From: Bin55 sp965205965
Lineage (GTDB): Bacteria > Pseudomonadota > Gammaproteobacteria > Pseudomonadales > Azotimanducaceae
Direction of reading: 5' to 3'
Length of the DNA: 64,000 nt
Assembly (NCBI GenBank): GCA_965205965.1
Contig: CBDBHT010000008.1
Span: 620,001-684,000 of the forward strand
Shown: one piece after another, positions 1 to 9,383 of the stretch
How the letters are laid out: the number at the start of each line of letters is the position of its first letter
How positions within the stretch are numbered: the stretch's first letter is position 1
Translations under genes and position numbers: made by a program
Notes under the pieces: model-generated
The model's database searches: none
Told to the model about the DNA's origin: nothing
The model's input: only the letters and a program-made list of their open reading frames with translations

Positions 1-561
1 GCACGACCCTGCTGGACCGGGACCAGTATTCCATCGACCAACTGTCGGATCTGTATCACGCGAGATGGGGCATCGAGGAACTGTACAAGGTATCCAAACA
101 GCTGATGGAGGTTGAGGACTTTCATGGGCAAAGCGAGCGCGGAGTGAAACAGGAACTATATGCATGCTTCACCCTGATTGCCATGACCCGGCTGTTCGCC
201 AACCATGGCGAGGATCATGTGAACGGAGGTCTGCCGAACGACGGCAAGCCGCTGATGCAGACGAATGTCAAGCACGGACTTGCGGCGGTGGCGGCCAACA
301 TCGAGAGCCTGCTACTTCAGCAGGCATCCGCCCTCCGGGAAACCGTGGCCCGTATTGTCGGCGAGATCGTCCGGTGTCGGCAACGGCTCCGTCCGGGCAG
401 GTCCTATGAGCGGCGATCCCGAAAACCGGTCGGAAAGTGGCAACGAAGAAGGGGAGCACCGGCACCGGCAACTCGCTAACGGAATAAAAAATCAGCGGAT
501 AACCAAGGCCCAAGACCGAATCCTTAACCGAATGGCAAAATCCACTAAACGAATGCCATTG
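1..561 (+). mobile_element. IS4-family element, 3' portion (left end outside window)
   Basis: The segment matches the end of the IS4 element at 38100-41175 in the opposite orientation. It finishes with the same terminal sequence CGAATGCCATTG at 550-561, which is the inverse of CAATGGCATTCG at the other end of that element. Its open frame (1-479) is the transposase C-terminus. It appears to have inserted into the first codons of another IS4-like transposase gene, whose remains follow at 562-875. The left end and the target duplication lie outside the window. Confidence 0.8.
3..479 (+). CDS. IS4-family transposase, C-terminal part (partial at window edge)
   Basis: The frame is open from the window start and ends at a stop at 477-479. 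Near its start it reads YHARWGIEELYKVSK, which fits the Y-x2-R-x3-E-x6-K signature around the third catalytic residue of IS4-family DDE transposases. The two catalytic Asp motifs would lie upstream of the window. Unlike the related copy at 38.2-39.3 kb, this stretch has no frameshift after the signature (it reads LMEVEDFHG where the other copy is shifted), so it may come from a more intact element. Confidence 0.8.
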   Translation, partial: TTLLDRDQYSIDQLSDLYHARWGIEELYKVSKQLMEVEDFHGQSERGVKQELYACFTLIAMTRLFANHGEDHVNGGLPNDGKPLMQTNVKHGLAAVAANIESLLLQQASALRETVARIVGEIVRCRQRLRPGRSYERRSRKPVGKWQRRRGAPAPATR

Positions 562-875
562 ATGACTGCACAGGGTGGCAGCCAGCTCATGGCGGCTCAG
601 TGCCGGAAACAGCTCCACCGTCTTCTGAATGTCCGCAATCTGACGGCGGGTCAGCCGCGTGCCACAGAAGGTGGTCGACTTCAGGTTCTCGATTCGGGAA
701 TCCATCACGTTTGCACCAGAGATAATCTAACCAAGCGTAGATTGCCATAACCCATGCTGAAACGCAAGTGTTTTTTTGAAGAATCCCAAAAAAACCGAAT
801 ATGTTTCCGTATATCAACCGGTTACACAACATCCTCAAAGACCGGGATCCCTTTCCGCTAATCCGAATGCCATTG
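562..875 (-). pseudogene. IS4-like element 5' end with DUF4338-type transposase N-terminus, truncated
   Basis: On the minus strand an ATG at 708 opens a frame starting MMDSRIENLKSTTFCG and continuing with LTRRQIADIQKTVELFP and LSRHELAATLC. This resembles the N-terminal domain found on a group of IS4-like transposases (DUF4338 type). The frame is cut at 561/562 by the IS4 end described above. The upstream stretch 690-875 is nearly identical to 41010-41175, the 5' end of the other IS4 element, and ends in the same terminal sequence GAATGCCATTG. So this is the 5' part of a second, older copy. Confidence 0.65.
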
Positions 876-1171
876 ATCGGGGCGGTGGTGCTGCGCAATA
901 CCCGACGCATCCGGATCCTGCTCAGCAGCACCTGCCCGCATCAGGAGCTGTTCCATACGGCCGCCGATCGCCTGGACACCTCCTGACCATCGCCGAGTAC
1001 TGCCCCGGCACGTTGACAAATAACGGGGGTAAGGGGGAGGTGTGTCCGCCGTCCGCAAAAACCGTGCCGGAACCACGGATCATGGGCGAAATATGGACGG
1101 GAAAACCCCGATTACCACTCCAAACCGAAAAACGGACCCATCTCGCACCACTCATGCAATATCTGGGCTAG
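876..1171 (+). pseudogene. IS1380-like transposase C-terminus and element end, remnant
   Basis: Immediately after the IS4 end, a plus-strand frame reads GAVVLRNTRRIRILLSS and PHQELFHTAADRL before a stop at 984-986. This is the typical tail of IS1380-family transposases. The stretch 1125-1171 (ending GCAATATCTGGGCTAG) matches the right end of the miniature IS1380-like element at 53763-54047. The 5' part is missing, removed where the IS4 element sits. The family call is from recognition of the tail only. Confidence 0.5.
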
Positions 1172-1175
1172 TACT

Positions 1176-2636
1176 CTAACTAGTTTTAATTTTCGGGTAT
1201 AGATGCTTCAGTTTGGTGCGTGCGTCGTCGAGGCTGAGCTGCCAGTCGACCCCGGTCTGTTCGCGATTGCGCTCCTCGGCCCAGGCCGCCGTTTCCGACG
1301 TGACTAAAGCCCTGCTCTCGATCCGGCGATCCAGGCACTGGCGGTGCAACGCACTGAACTCCAGTTCCGCGACGTTCAGCCAGCTCCCGTGTTTCGGCGT
1401 GTGCACCAAGTGGATGCGGTCGTTCAGCCGACTGGCTTCGGCCGCCGGGAACGCGGCATAGAACGAGTCACCGCTGTGGGTGTTCAAGTTGTCGCACACC
1501 AGCGTGATAGTTTCCGCATCCCGGGAACGCGGCAGATTCGCCAGCGCGCGCACTTGCTGCGCCCAATCCAACGTCGTACGCCGTTGGGTGACAGCCACCG
1601 TCCGCCAGCCGGATAGCGGCTCGCCGAACATCCACACCGTGCATGCTCCCCGGCGGAGGTAGTGGGCGTCGTACTTCTCCGGCGACCCGGGGCGTACCGG
1701 CAACTTCTCGCGGACTTCCGCCACGAGCTGCTTGCTCATCTCGTCCATGCACACCACCGGATGCCGCGGGTCGTACGGCCGCCGGTATACCTTGAGCACC
1801 CGCTCCATGCCGGCCACGAAATGATGGCTTTGCTTCTTCGGGATGCACCACATTTCTCGCCGCCACGGTTTTAATTCGTTTTTTTTAACGCCTGCCGCAC
1901 GGTCTCCCCGCAAATCGATTCGACCACTTCAAGTCGCACCAGCTCTTCTACCAGCATCTTCACGGTCCACCGAACACGGCCTTCCGGTGGAACCGAACAG
2001 GCCACCTGAACCAGGACGCGCTTCCTTCTCCCCGTCCAGCTTCTTCGGCACCGGAGGCAACGGCCAAGGCCTGCGCTCCAGAGCCTTCATCGGACCCTGC
2101 TCCACCCTGCCGATTACACACATCTCCCGCTTGACTTCTATTTGTCGGGCCGCAACAGCGTTATAGTTATAGACGTAGTCGGGTCCTTTCTGCTGGGCGA
2201 GGTGGATGAGTCGCTGGTAGGCATTTGGGACTGGTGCATCAAGGCCAAGTCTCGCAACATGGTACGTTTGATGTCGGTGAGCATCGTCCCGGCGGGCAGT
2301 TCCGGGGACGCGTCCCAAGCCGGGTGAGTGCGGCCCATCGCCAGGCTGGTCAGCAGCAGCCACTATAAGAAGTTAAGCTGTACTTATGTGTAATCGGCAG
2401 GCTCCACCGCCCGCCGACGCACGTGCTGGCAGGTCCGCTCCGTCACCCTCCCAGCGCATCCACCACCTGCATGTCCGTCAGTGTGCCGAGCCAGTGCCCC
2501 CTGATCCACGGCCAAGCAGAATCCGTGCACGCTGCAGCTTCGTCGCCGACACCGCACGACGCGTGCTCGACTTCAGCACCGCTTCCAACTCATCCCGCTC
2601 ATCGTGAGCTAACTCCACCATGTATTGCTTCGGCAT
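1176..2636 (-). pseudogene. IS630-family transposase, broken
   Basis: The minus-strand C-terminal frame (1913-1176) has the IS630 DDE motifs: VVCMDEMSKQL, LVCDNLNTHSG and PKHGSWLNVAELEFSAL. The N-terminus (MPKQYMVELAHDERDELEAV) starts at 2636. The gene is broken in several ways: a frameshift near 2500, a 296-bp inverted-repeat insertion at 2106-2401, a frameshift near 2025 (KLDGEKEAR then VQVACSVPPEGRV in another frame), and a further frame change at a run of eight A (eight T on the plus strand, about 1880-1887). Joined across these sites, the pieces give a continuous IS630 protein. A second, more degraded copy of the 3' end lies at 51118-51456. Confidence 0.8.
2106..2401. repeat. MITE-5: 296-bp inverted-repeat element inside IS630 gene
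   Basis: The ends are CCTGCCGATTACACA (2106-2120) and its inverse TGTGTAATCGGCAGG (2387-2401). The hexamer CTCCAC flanks both sides (2100-2105 and 2402-2407), consistent with a target duplication. Removing the element joins the IS630 frame smoothly on the minus strand (RRAVE to QGPMKALERR). It has no recognisable transposase. Minus-strand reading MGRTHPAWDASPELPAG is unassigned. Confidence 0.65.
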
Positions 2637-2861
2637 CGAATCCTCCTGATCCCAGAACCCCTTCCAGTCCACTATTATGAACACGTATTATTAGAATTGC
2701 TAGCCTACTAGTAAAGATCAGATTTTATAGAGCCACCCTAAAATTAGTTCGTTAGACTGGAAGATACATCAATCCATAGTCAAAGAGTTCTCCAATAATT
2801 ACTAAATTGTCCATTGCGATCACTCACGTTTCCTACGCGTCACCGCCATGTCCGGTGTTGC

Positions 2862-3656
2862 TTACCAACTATTTCTTAGTTCTCGAAGCTTCAGGAAGAC
2901 CTCTCTAGGCGACGGTGAATCGTCAATATCAGGAAACGATTCTTGGATAAGTTTTATGACCGTGGGACTCGTCAATCGAAAGAAGGTATTGATTTTCTGC
3001 TCGATTTCTACAGTAGTGATCATCGGGTTTTCTGGATCGTGAGACCTCTCAAGTTTTTCTAGTAAAAGATGAGCATCTTCGTTGTCCGGTTCTCTATCAA
3101 GCGTAAATTCTAAATTATTCACTACGTAATCGTGTCCAGGATAAACCTTCGTAGCTGGAACAAGCTGGGCAAGCTGATTAACAAACGTCTCGTAAAGCTC
3201 TTCAGGGTGCCCACCCCCATGACAGTTACCCGCACCCGCATTGAACAGCGTATCCCCTGAAAAAAGCGCGTGATCGTCAGAAATGGTACGAAGACAAATA
3301 TGACTCATCGTGTGGCCGGGCGTGTCCATAACTTCTAGTTCTACGGAACACCCTACTTTGACAACATCTCCGGCACTTAAACCAACATCGATACCATTAA
3401 TCTTCGATTGAGCGTTTCGATGTGCAAGCAATGTGGCCTGCGTTGCTTCACGCAAAGGTTCGTTCCCACCAGTATGATCGCCATGTTCGTGCGTATTCAG
3501 AATCTGCCGAATCTCCCATCCTCTATCTTTCGCACGCGCCAAGCATTTTTCGTAATCCAGAGGATCTATAGCTAATGCTTCGCCCGTTTCTTCACAAGCG
3601 ATCAAATAATTGAAGTTCCTTAACGAATTTCCAGTCCATATCTGTTCGACGAGCAC
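2862..3656 (-). CDS. gloB: Hydroxyacylglutathione hydrolase (glyoxalase II)
   Basis: This 264-residue metallo-beta-lactamase fold protein should hydrolyse S-D-lactoylglutathione to D-lactate and glutathione, the second step of cytosolic methylglyoxal detoxification. The metal-binding motif THEHGDHTGG is near residue 53. A His in DTPGHTMSH, Asp in FSGDTLFNAGAGNC and His in VYPGHDYV complete the usual two-metal ligand set. The length and the C-terminal helical domain match the GloB family. Translation likely starts at GTG (3654-3656), preceded by a strong AAGGAG ribosome site. It stands alone, with no gene coupled on either side. Confidence 0.93.
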   Translation of the reverse strand: MLVEQIWTGNSLRNFNYLIACEETGEALAIDPLDYEKCLARAKDRGWEIRQILNTHEHGDHTGGNEPLREATQATLLAHRNAQSKINGIDVGLSAGDVVKVGCSVELEVMDTPGHTMSHICLRTISDDHALFSGDTLFNAGAGNCHGGGHPEELYETFVNQLAQLVPATKVYPGHDYVVNNLEFTLDREPDNEDAHLLLEKLERSHDPENPMITTVEIEQKINTFFRLTSPTVIKLIQESFPDIDDSPSPREVFLKLRELRNSW

Positions 3657-4198
3657 TTAACCTTCTCCTTAACTGTATCGAAGCATCAAACGAACACTTT
3701 ATACGACCGATGCCAATTGTTAATCAAAATCTTAATCTAACAGAATGGTGCTTTGGTAACAGCATGTCTATACTCTCTCCCCCGTCCTCGCCATGCTTTT
3801 ACAGGGCTATGGTAGGTGGAAAACCAATCGCTGATATAAAGAACGTACCCTGCCTACACCAAACATCTCCTCCATATATTACAAACCAAATGTTCTGCTA
3901 AGGTTGTCGACAGTACCCTTCACAAAGATCTGGTCCGACATTTGGCGGGAAGACCCGAAACCGCTATTCGCAAAGTTTGCCCAGATGACCGTAGCAATAT
4001 GTGTCTCAAACGAGTCATTATTGGATAATATCGGCGCGATGGTCTAATCAGGTGCTTGAGGACGCTTAAAAGATCTAAACGATAGTCCACTCACTATACG
4101 ATACGGGCCATGGCGACCCCGTGTCGATACACGTATCACGGTCTAAGTTCAACCATACCACCAAAATAAATGTCGCTTAACTGGCTGCTAATTACATA
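3657..4198. other. Intergenic, nothing recognised
   Basis: The only open frame of note is a 63-codon plus-strand frame at 3710-3901, which has no recognisable motif. No convincing inverted repeat or RNA gene was seen. It probably holds the gloB promoter next to 3660. Confidence 0.4.
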
Positions 4199-4495
4199 CT
4201 AACTCAATCGATTCAAGATATCCTCATGACTGTCAATGAGCCCTAAGTCCGCCATTGACTTGGCTTCCGATACAACTCGGCACTTCATTCGCCCTCGTTC
4301 CAAGCCAGTGCCCAGTATTTTGGAAACTTCCTTCGAACATTCGTTCACGGATATGGAAGCACTAGCACTTACTATCATCAGAATTGCCTGTCGAATTTCA
4401 GATGCCGGTATGTAGTCAGGGTACTTCACTGCATTCAACGCGACATAAGCCCGGTCGCGAATGACCAAGTTTGACTTGATGGCTTGGTCATTCAT
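4199..4495 (-). CDS. Small protein translationally coupled to helicase remnant, unknown function
   Basis: An ATG at 4495-4493 overlaps the TGA stop of the upstream helicase/nuclease remnant (TGATG), a typical coupling arrangement. It gives 98 residues. The protein is predicted soluble and helical, with RDRAYVALNAVKYPDYIPASEIRQ near its N-terminus split by short loops. No known family was recognised. The overlap suggests it was co-translated with the DUF3320-type protein and may have been its partner. Because that gene is broken, this one may be a relic. Confidence 0.45.
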   Translation of the reverse strand: MNDQAIKSNLVIRDRAYVALNAVKYPDYIPASEIRQAILMIVSASASISVNECSKEVSKILGTGLERGRMKCRVVSEAKSMADLGLIDSHEDILNRLS

Positions 4496-5780
4496 CAAAG
4501 CCACCTTGGGTTTTGGGTTTCGAGTTTCTTAGTTACGCCATCACGGACCATCTTAGCAACGGCCTTTTTGACAGCATCCTTGATTGTTGTTCCAGCGCGA
4601 TTCTTACCCCAAAGTCGAGCTAAACGAGTCGACAAAATATCGGAATGAATCGGACTTTCGATGGCAAGTATTTTTGTGAGATGGGTAGCGAGGATGTCCG
4701 GCGGTACTTCGTGAATCTCCAAGCCGGTATGGGCCATCTCAAAGTTGGCTTCTCTGTACGGTTCTGCCCCTACAATAGATTGATCTTCTGGCACGTCGTT
4801 TTTCGACCTATCATTCGTAGGTTCGCGAAATTTATACTCGGTTGTAGGCTGCGGCTGAGGAGTCCCTCGGAAATCACTCTGACGAGCGCGGGCAACTTCA
4901 ATCGCCTTCAACATTTTTACAACCTCAGCGTCGCGAGCGTAGCACCAGTCGGTACTCCAAATACGGTGAAATGTCCATCCTTTTCTTTCAAGCACTTCCT
5001 GACGCAACCTGTCGCGTTCGCGTGCCCAGATCGAAGAGTGGTAGCGTGCACCATCGCACTCAATAGCCAACAAAAAATAGCCTTCATGATTCGGGTCGTA
5101 AACGGCAAGATCGATCTTGAACCCAGCTGATCCAACTTGCGCTTCAACACGATAACCATGTTGTACGAGTACGAGTACTCGCGCCACATCCTCTTCGAAG
5201 GGGCTGTCCATCGCCTCGCCCGTTATGAGCGGAACGTCTATGTCGCCAGTCTCCGCGTATTTCAAACATTACTTGAGGGCACGCGGTCCAGAAAACTTTG
5301 AGGCATCGACACGAATATCCTCATGAGTTATGGATGAAAGAATCACACAATGTTTTCTTGAGCGGGTAAATAAGACATTGAGACATCGTTCACCACCGTC
5401 GCTGGATACAGGTCCAAAATTCTGAAAAAATGTCCGTCCTTATCCGTACCATATCCAATCGATACAAAAATGACGTCCCGCTCATCCCCTTGAACATTTT
5501 CAAGATTCTTGACGAAGAACGGTTCTTCGCCTTCACGGTTGCAGTACTGGTCCATATCGGGGTAGTTGCGACAAAGAGCATCCATCTTATTTTGAATCAT
5601 GTCGCGCTGTGACGTCGAGAGTGCAACCACTCCCAAAGACCGTGCTGGATAGTTCTGGATGTGTTCGAGAACGTAATCACAAACCTCGTCAGCTTCGATC
5701 GCGTTATTGCGGCCACGACTTCTGGCATAAATACCGTTCACTTTCACTAACTGCAGACCAGCATTACCCGTGCCAAAGTT
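4495..5780 (-). pseudogene. Helicase/nuclease (AAA_12 - DUF559 - DUF3320 type), C-terminal part, broken
   Basis: Three pieces line up on the minus strand. 5747-5430 is the second RecA-like domain of a superfamily I helicase (VVALSTSQRDMIQNKMDAL and NLENVQGDERDVIFVSIGYG). After a frameshift near 5430 comes GPVSSDGGERCLNVLFTRS, the arginine-finger region. An in-frame TAA at 5270-5272 separates this from a 256-residue frame (5265-4495) with a Vsr/DUF559-like nuclease core (FKIDLAVYD, LLAIECDGARYHSS, HRIWSTDW) and a DUF3320-like C-terminus (IHSDILSTRLARLWG). The N-terminal two-thirds are absent; the gene stops at the MITE at 5781. Large proteins of this type are suspected defence or repair helicases. 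Confidence 0.75.
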
Positions 5781-5995
5781 CAGTAATTTCCAGTGAGCAA
5801 ATGTCTGGATACTGGCAGTGTGTTCAAAAGATGGGTGAGCATTTCTTTGATTTAACTAAATTCTTTCACTCCAGTTTGATGACGTGCCCCAATTTATACA
5901 TCCCGGAAAATGACAAAAGTTCGCGAAAACCATGGGACGGAAACAACCGAAAGTCCTATTAAAACCAGCAGTTCACAACTCGCTGGAAATTACTG
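5781..5995 (+). repeat. MITE-1 copy 1 (215 bp)
   Basis: It begins CAGTAATTTCCAG and ends CTGGAAATTACTG, a perfect 13-bp terminal inverted repeat. Flanks GCCAAAGTT (5772-5780) and CCCAAAGTT (5996-6004) agree in eight of nine bases, consistent with a 9-bp target duplication. Copies of identical length are at 32186, 42297 (inverted) and 51457. It truncates the helicase remnant. Confidence 0.8.
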
Positions 5996-6424
5996 CCCAA
6001 AGTTAGGCTTCGGTGGGTATATGGGACCAAGGACCAACATCCTGTCGTGCTTTACAGCACACCGCCCTCCATACAACAGAGGACGTTCGATCTGCTTCAA
6101 ATCAAACCACACTAAACGGTTGCCATGTAAATGACAGGTAGAACGGCCGCAAACGCTGTCGTACCGCACTTCTCGTCCGATTCAACTGATGAAGTTCCGA
6201 CTAGGGCTTGCGTGAACCTACATGCAACGAATAACCACTTACATTGTCTTCTATGACGAGCTTCGGCGGTGCACTTCTAGCCGGTTTCATGTGCCGTTCT
6301 CGGCGGATAAATTCGTTCCGCTGATCTTGCCTGCCTTCGACAGACGACGAAACAATCAATCTTCGCTCACGCCAGCAACATCTACGTACTGTTTGCCGGA
6401 CAACGTACGTCTGCAAGCGGTGCG
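5996..6424. other. Unassigned stretch between MITE-1 and carboxyltransferase remnant
   Basis: No complete gene is visible. The plus strand has only short frames without known motifs, for example the one beginning MGPRTNIL near 6020. It presumably marks the breakpoint where the 5' part of the carboxyltransferase gene was lost. Confidence 0.35.
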
Positions 6425-6616
6425 TTGGTGAGTTTATCGACCGACGAGGATCGTTCGGCAGTTTTACAAGCGAATTTGACGGCGGCGACTACAATACCAT
6501 CCCGCGTCATCGACGATGGAATACTTAATCCAAGGGATACGCGAGACGTTGTTGGATTTGCATTCTCCGTACGTCACAACGGCGAAGTTAAGGTAATGAA
6601 GGAGTTCGGCACATGA
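6425..6616 (+). pseudogene. Acyl-CoA carboxylase carboxyltransferase (beta) subunit, C-terminal remnant
   Basis: The 63-codon frame ends with VIDDGILNPRDTRDVVGFAF and a tail HNGEVKVMKEFGT. This resembles the very C-terminus of methylcrotonyl-CoA carboxylase beta subunits (DDGIIDPADTR-type motif followed by the last helix). Its stop overlaps the ATG of the next gene (ATGA at 6613-6616), so the two were translationally coupled. The rest of the ~530-residue subunit is missing upstream. The complex encoded here therefore lacks its own transferase partner unless it is elsewhere in the genome. Confidence 0.6.
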
Positions 6617-8595
6617 CGGATGTGAACATCAAACCGATCACTAGGCTTCTCGTCGCCAATCGTGGAGAAATCGCACGCCGCATTTTCCGTACCGCCAAAG
6701 AAATGGGGCTCGTAACGATCGCCGTGTACGCAGAAGGCGACGCCAAAGCACCATTCGTTCGCGAAGCAGACTTAGCCGTCGCATTGAAAGGATACACGCC
6801 AGCTGAAACTTACTTAGACGTACAACGGGTCATTGACGCATGCAAACTCACCGGTGCAGACGCAGTCCACCCTGGCTACGGATTCTTATCCGAGAACGTT
6901 AACTTTGCCAAGGCAGTTATAGACCTCGGCTTGACTTGGATTGGCCCTCCAGTCAGTGCGATTGGCCGGATGGGTGACAAACTTGCGGCAAAAGCACTCA
7001 TGATTGAAGCTGGAGTGCCAACCTTACAGGCACGTGAGTTGAGGGCAAACGACGACATCTCCGCCGCCGCGCAAGATATCGGCTATCCAATACTGGTGAA
7101 AGCTTCGGCTGGAGGCGGGGGACGCGGAATGCGAGTCGTGCAAGCAGAGTCGGAACTACCCGCGTCCGTCGACAGTGCTAGAAGGGAAGCCAAGGCCTCA
7201 TTCGGCGACGATACGGTGTTTCTCGAACGCTGGCTCACTTCATCCAAGCATATTGAAATTCAGATCCTTGGTGACAACCATGGCAACTTGGTTCATCTTT
7301 TTGAGCGCGAGTGTTCGATCCAACGAAGACATCAAAAGATTATTGAAGAAGCACCCTCACCCGCCGTCAGTAGTGAGCTTCGATCGAAGATGGGCGAAGC
7401 AGCTTTAGCAGCCGCGCAGAAAATCGGCTACGCATCTGCTGGCACCGTCGAGTTTCTAGTAGACGGTCAGAACTTTTGGTTTCTGGAAGTCAATACCCGC
7501 CTTCAGGTGGAGCATCCGGTTACCGAACTGATTACTGGCATGGACCTAGTTCGCGAACAGATTCGTCTGGCCGAAGGCGACAGCTTGGGATATGGGCAAG
7601 ACGATTTAGCGATTCACGGACACGCCATCGAAGCTCGCGTATACGCCGAGGACCCGTCGCGCGACTTCCTGCCCGCGCCTGGAACGATTAAGATTTGGGA
7701 ACCGTCTTCTCTTGCGCGAGTTGATTCGGGGGTTGAATCGGGCTCCGTGGTCAGTATGGACTTCGATCCGATGATTGCGAAGGTCATTACCCATGCACCT
7801 ACTCGTCGAGCAGCCGCTATAAAACTCGCTCGCGCTCTGGAGACGACTCGCATCCATGGTATTACCAGCAATCGGGATTTTCTGGCGGCAACTTTAAAAA
7901 CACCGGAATTTCTTGCTGGCGACACCACAACGGATTTTATTGAGCGCGTTGACCCTCCCCGAATGCGTGCCGTCAATGCCGATGAGCTTGCCGGTGCGGT
8001 TATCGCGATTACGTTAGTTGCACAACATCAACGCAGAAGATCCGCAAACGTTCTGACACGTATCCCGTCGGGTTGGCGAAATTCACACATGCCACCTCAG
8101 CGCGTCCAATATTCCTACGGCGATTCTGAAATCAGCGTTGAATACAGATCACAACGAGACGGTTCGTTTAACTTTGTCGTAGACGGTACGGAAAGTACCG
8201 TACTGATTTACGAAATTGGTCACGATTCGATCGATACTTTGATAAATCAACGACGAATGCAGTTTTCCATTACCTCAAACGGCGACGAATGGTTCATCCA
8301 TGGTCCAAATGGAGACGTTGAGCTAACTGAATTACCACGGTTTCATATCCCTACTGTGGCAGAGTTGCGGGGAGGGTTGACGGCACCTATACCGGGCAAG
8401 ATTTTAGCAACGGAAGTAGACGTTGGCGACGCGGTTGAAGCCGGACAGCTACTGGTAATACTAGAAGCCATGAAAATGGAGCACCAAATTAACGCGCCTA
8501 CGGACGGAGCCGTTCGAAAAGTTAACGTGCAAGTCGGCGACCAGGTCGAAAAAGACTTCGTTTTAATTGAACTGGATTCTGAAGCCTCAAAATAG
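6613..8595 (+). CDS. Methylcrotonyl-CoA carboxylase-type biotin-carboxylase alpha subunit
   Basis: The 660-residue protein has a biotin carboxylase N-terminal domain (LVANRGEIARRIFRTAKEMG), an ATP-grasp domain with the glycine-rich KASAGGGGRGMRVV near residue 163 and NTRLQVEHPVTE near residue 295, and a C-terminal biotinyl domain with EAMKMEH, the biotinylated Lys being about residue 621. This is the fused BC-BCCP form of acyl-CoA carboxylases that carboxylate biotin with bicarbonate and ATP. With a transferase tail just upstream and an enoyl-CoA hydratase just downstream, methylcrotonyl-CoA carboxylase of leucine breakdown (MccA/LiuD) is the best fit. Geranyl- or propionyl-CoA carboxylase cannot be excluded. 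Confidence 0.88.
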   Translation: MTDVNIKPITRLLVANRGEIARRIFRTAKEMGLVTIAVYAEGDAKAPFVREADLAVALKGYTPAETYLDVQRVIDACKLTGADAVHPGYGFLSENVNFAKAVIDLGLTWIGPPVSAIGRMGDKLAAKALMIEAGVPTLQARELRANDDISAAAQDIGYPILVKASAGGGGRGMRVVQAESELPASVDSARREAKASFGDDTVFLERWLTSSKHIEIQILGDNHGNLVHLFERECSIQRRHQKIIEEAPSPAVSSELRSKMGEAALAAAQKIGYASAGTVEFLVDGQNFWFLEVNTRLQVEHPVTELITGMDLVREQIRLAEGDSLGYGQDDLAIHGHAIEARVYAEDPSRDFLPAPGTIKIWEPSSLARVDSGVESGSVVSMDFDPMIAKVITHAPTRRAAAIKLARALETTRIHGITSNRDFLAATLKTPEFLAGDTTTDFIERVDPPRMRAVNADELAGAVIAITLVAQHQRRRSANVLTRIPSGWRNSHMPPQRVQYSYGDSEISVEYRSQRDGSFNFVVDGTESTVLIYEIGHDSIDTLINQRRMQFSITSNGDEWFIHGPNGDVELTELPRFHIPTVAELRGGLTAPIPGKILATEVDVGDAVEAGQLLVILEAMKMEHQINAPTDGAVRKVNVQVGDQVEKDFVLIELDSEASK

Positions 8596-8603
8596 GATAG
8601 TCC

Positions 8604-9383
8604 ATGACGGTTACAACCGAAGCGACACTTTACGAAGTGAGAAAGGGAGCAGCTTGGATAACGCTTAATCGTCCCGAAAATAGAAACGCTTTGTCCACGG
8701 TTCTCGTTAACGAACTCTACAGGCATCTAGGAGAAGCGAACGGCGATCCAAACGTCAGAGCGATTGTGATCACCGGAACTGATCCAGCATTCTGTGCTGG
8801 CGCAGATCTTAAAAGTCCACCGGGTACGAGCATTGATGGCAGACGTTCCGTACCTTATTCCGACGTACTTATGCGTATTCTAGAAAGCGGTAAACCTGTG
8901 ATAGCGGCAGTCAACGGAGCCGCACGTGCTGGCGGACTTGGATTGGTGGGTGCGTCCGACATCGTCGTTACCGCGGAGGACGCTGAATTCAGCTTCAGCG
9001 AAGTGCGAATAGGTGTTATTCCGGCGATTGTTTCCGTTGTGTGTATTCCCAAACTGGGTACACATCGCGCAATGAAACTGTTTCTGACCGGTGAGAAATT
9101 CACTGGCGAGCAAGCGGTTGAAATGAATTTGGCACACGGAGCAGTACCGAAAGATCAGCTGGAATGCGCTGTGCAGAAAGAGATTGACATGATTAAACTC
9201 GGTGGACCTAACGCCGTAGTTGAATGTAAGAAGCTCGTGCGTAAAGTACCCACCTGGTCCATCAAGGAGGGGTTTGAGCATGCTTCAGAATGGAGTATTC
9301 GAACGTTCAGGTCGGACGAAGCTGCGGAAGGTATAGCGGCTTTTCGCGAGAAACGTAACGCGTCTTGGGTCGAAAACGGATGA
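8604..9383 (+). CDS. Enoyl-CoA hydratase/isomerase family protein (probable methylglutaconyl-CoA hydratase)
   Basis: The 259-residue crotonase-fold protein shows the oxyanion-hole segments PAFCAGADLK and NGAARAGGLGLVGASDIV, and the catalytic-loop region FSFSEVRIGVIPA. It starts eight bases after the carboxylase stop and is clearly in the same operon. In liu/mcc clusters the gene next to the carboxylase is methylglutaconyl-CoA hydratase (LiuC), the next step of leucine degradation, so that role is inferred from context. Sequence alone supports only the crotonase superfamily. Confidence 0.85.
   Translation: MTVTTEATLYEVRKGAAWITLNRPENRNALSTVLVNELYRHLGEANGDPNVRAIVITGTDPAFCAGADLKSPPGTSIDGRRSVPYSDVLMRILESGKPVIAAVNGAARAGGLGLVGASDIVVTAEDAEFSFSEVRIGVIPAIVSVVCIPKLGTHRAMKLFLTGEKFTGEQAVEMNLAHGAVPKDQLECAVQKEIDMIKLGGPNAVVECKKLVRKVPTWSIKEGFEHASEWSIRTFRSDEAAEGIAAFREKRNASWVENG

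Noticed and set aside
776..1171. Plus-strand 131-codon frame across the IS4/IS1380 junction
   Set aside because: It runs through the end of one element into another and matches neither transposase frame.
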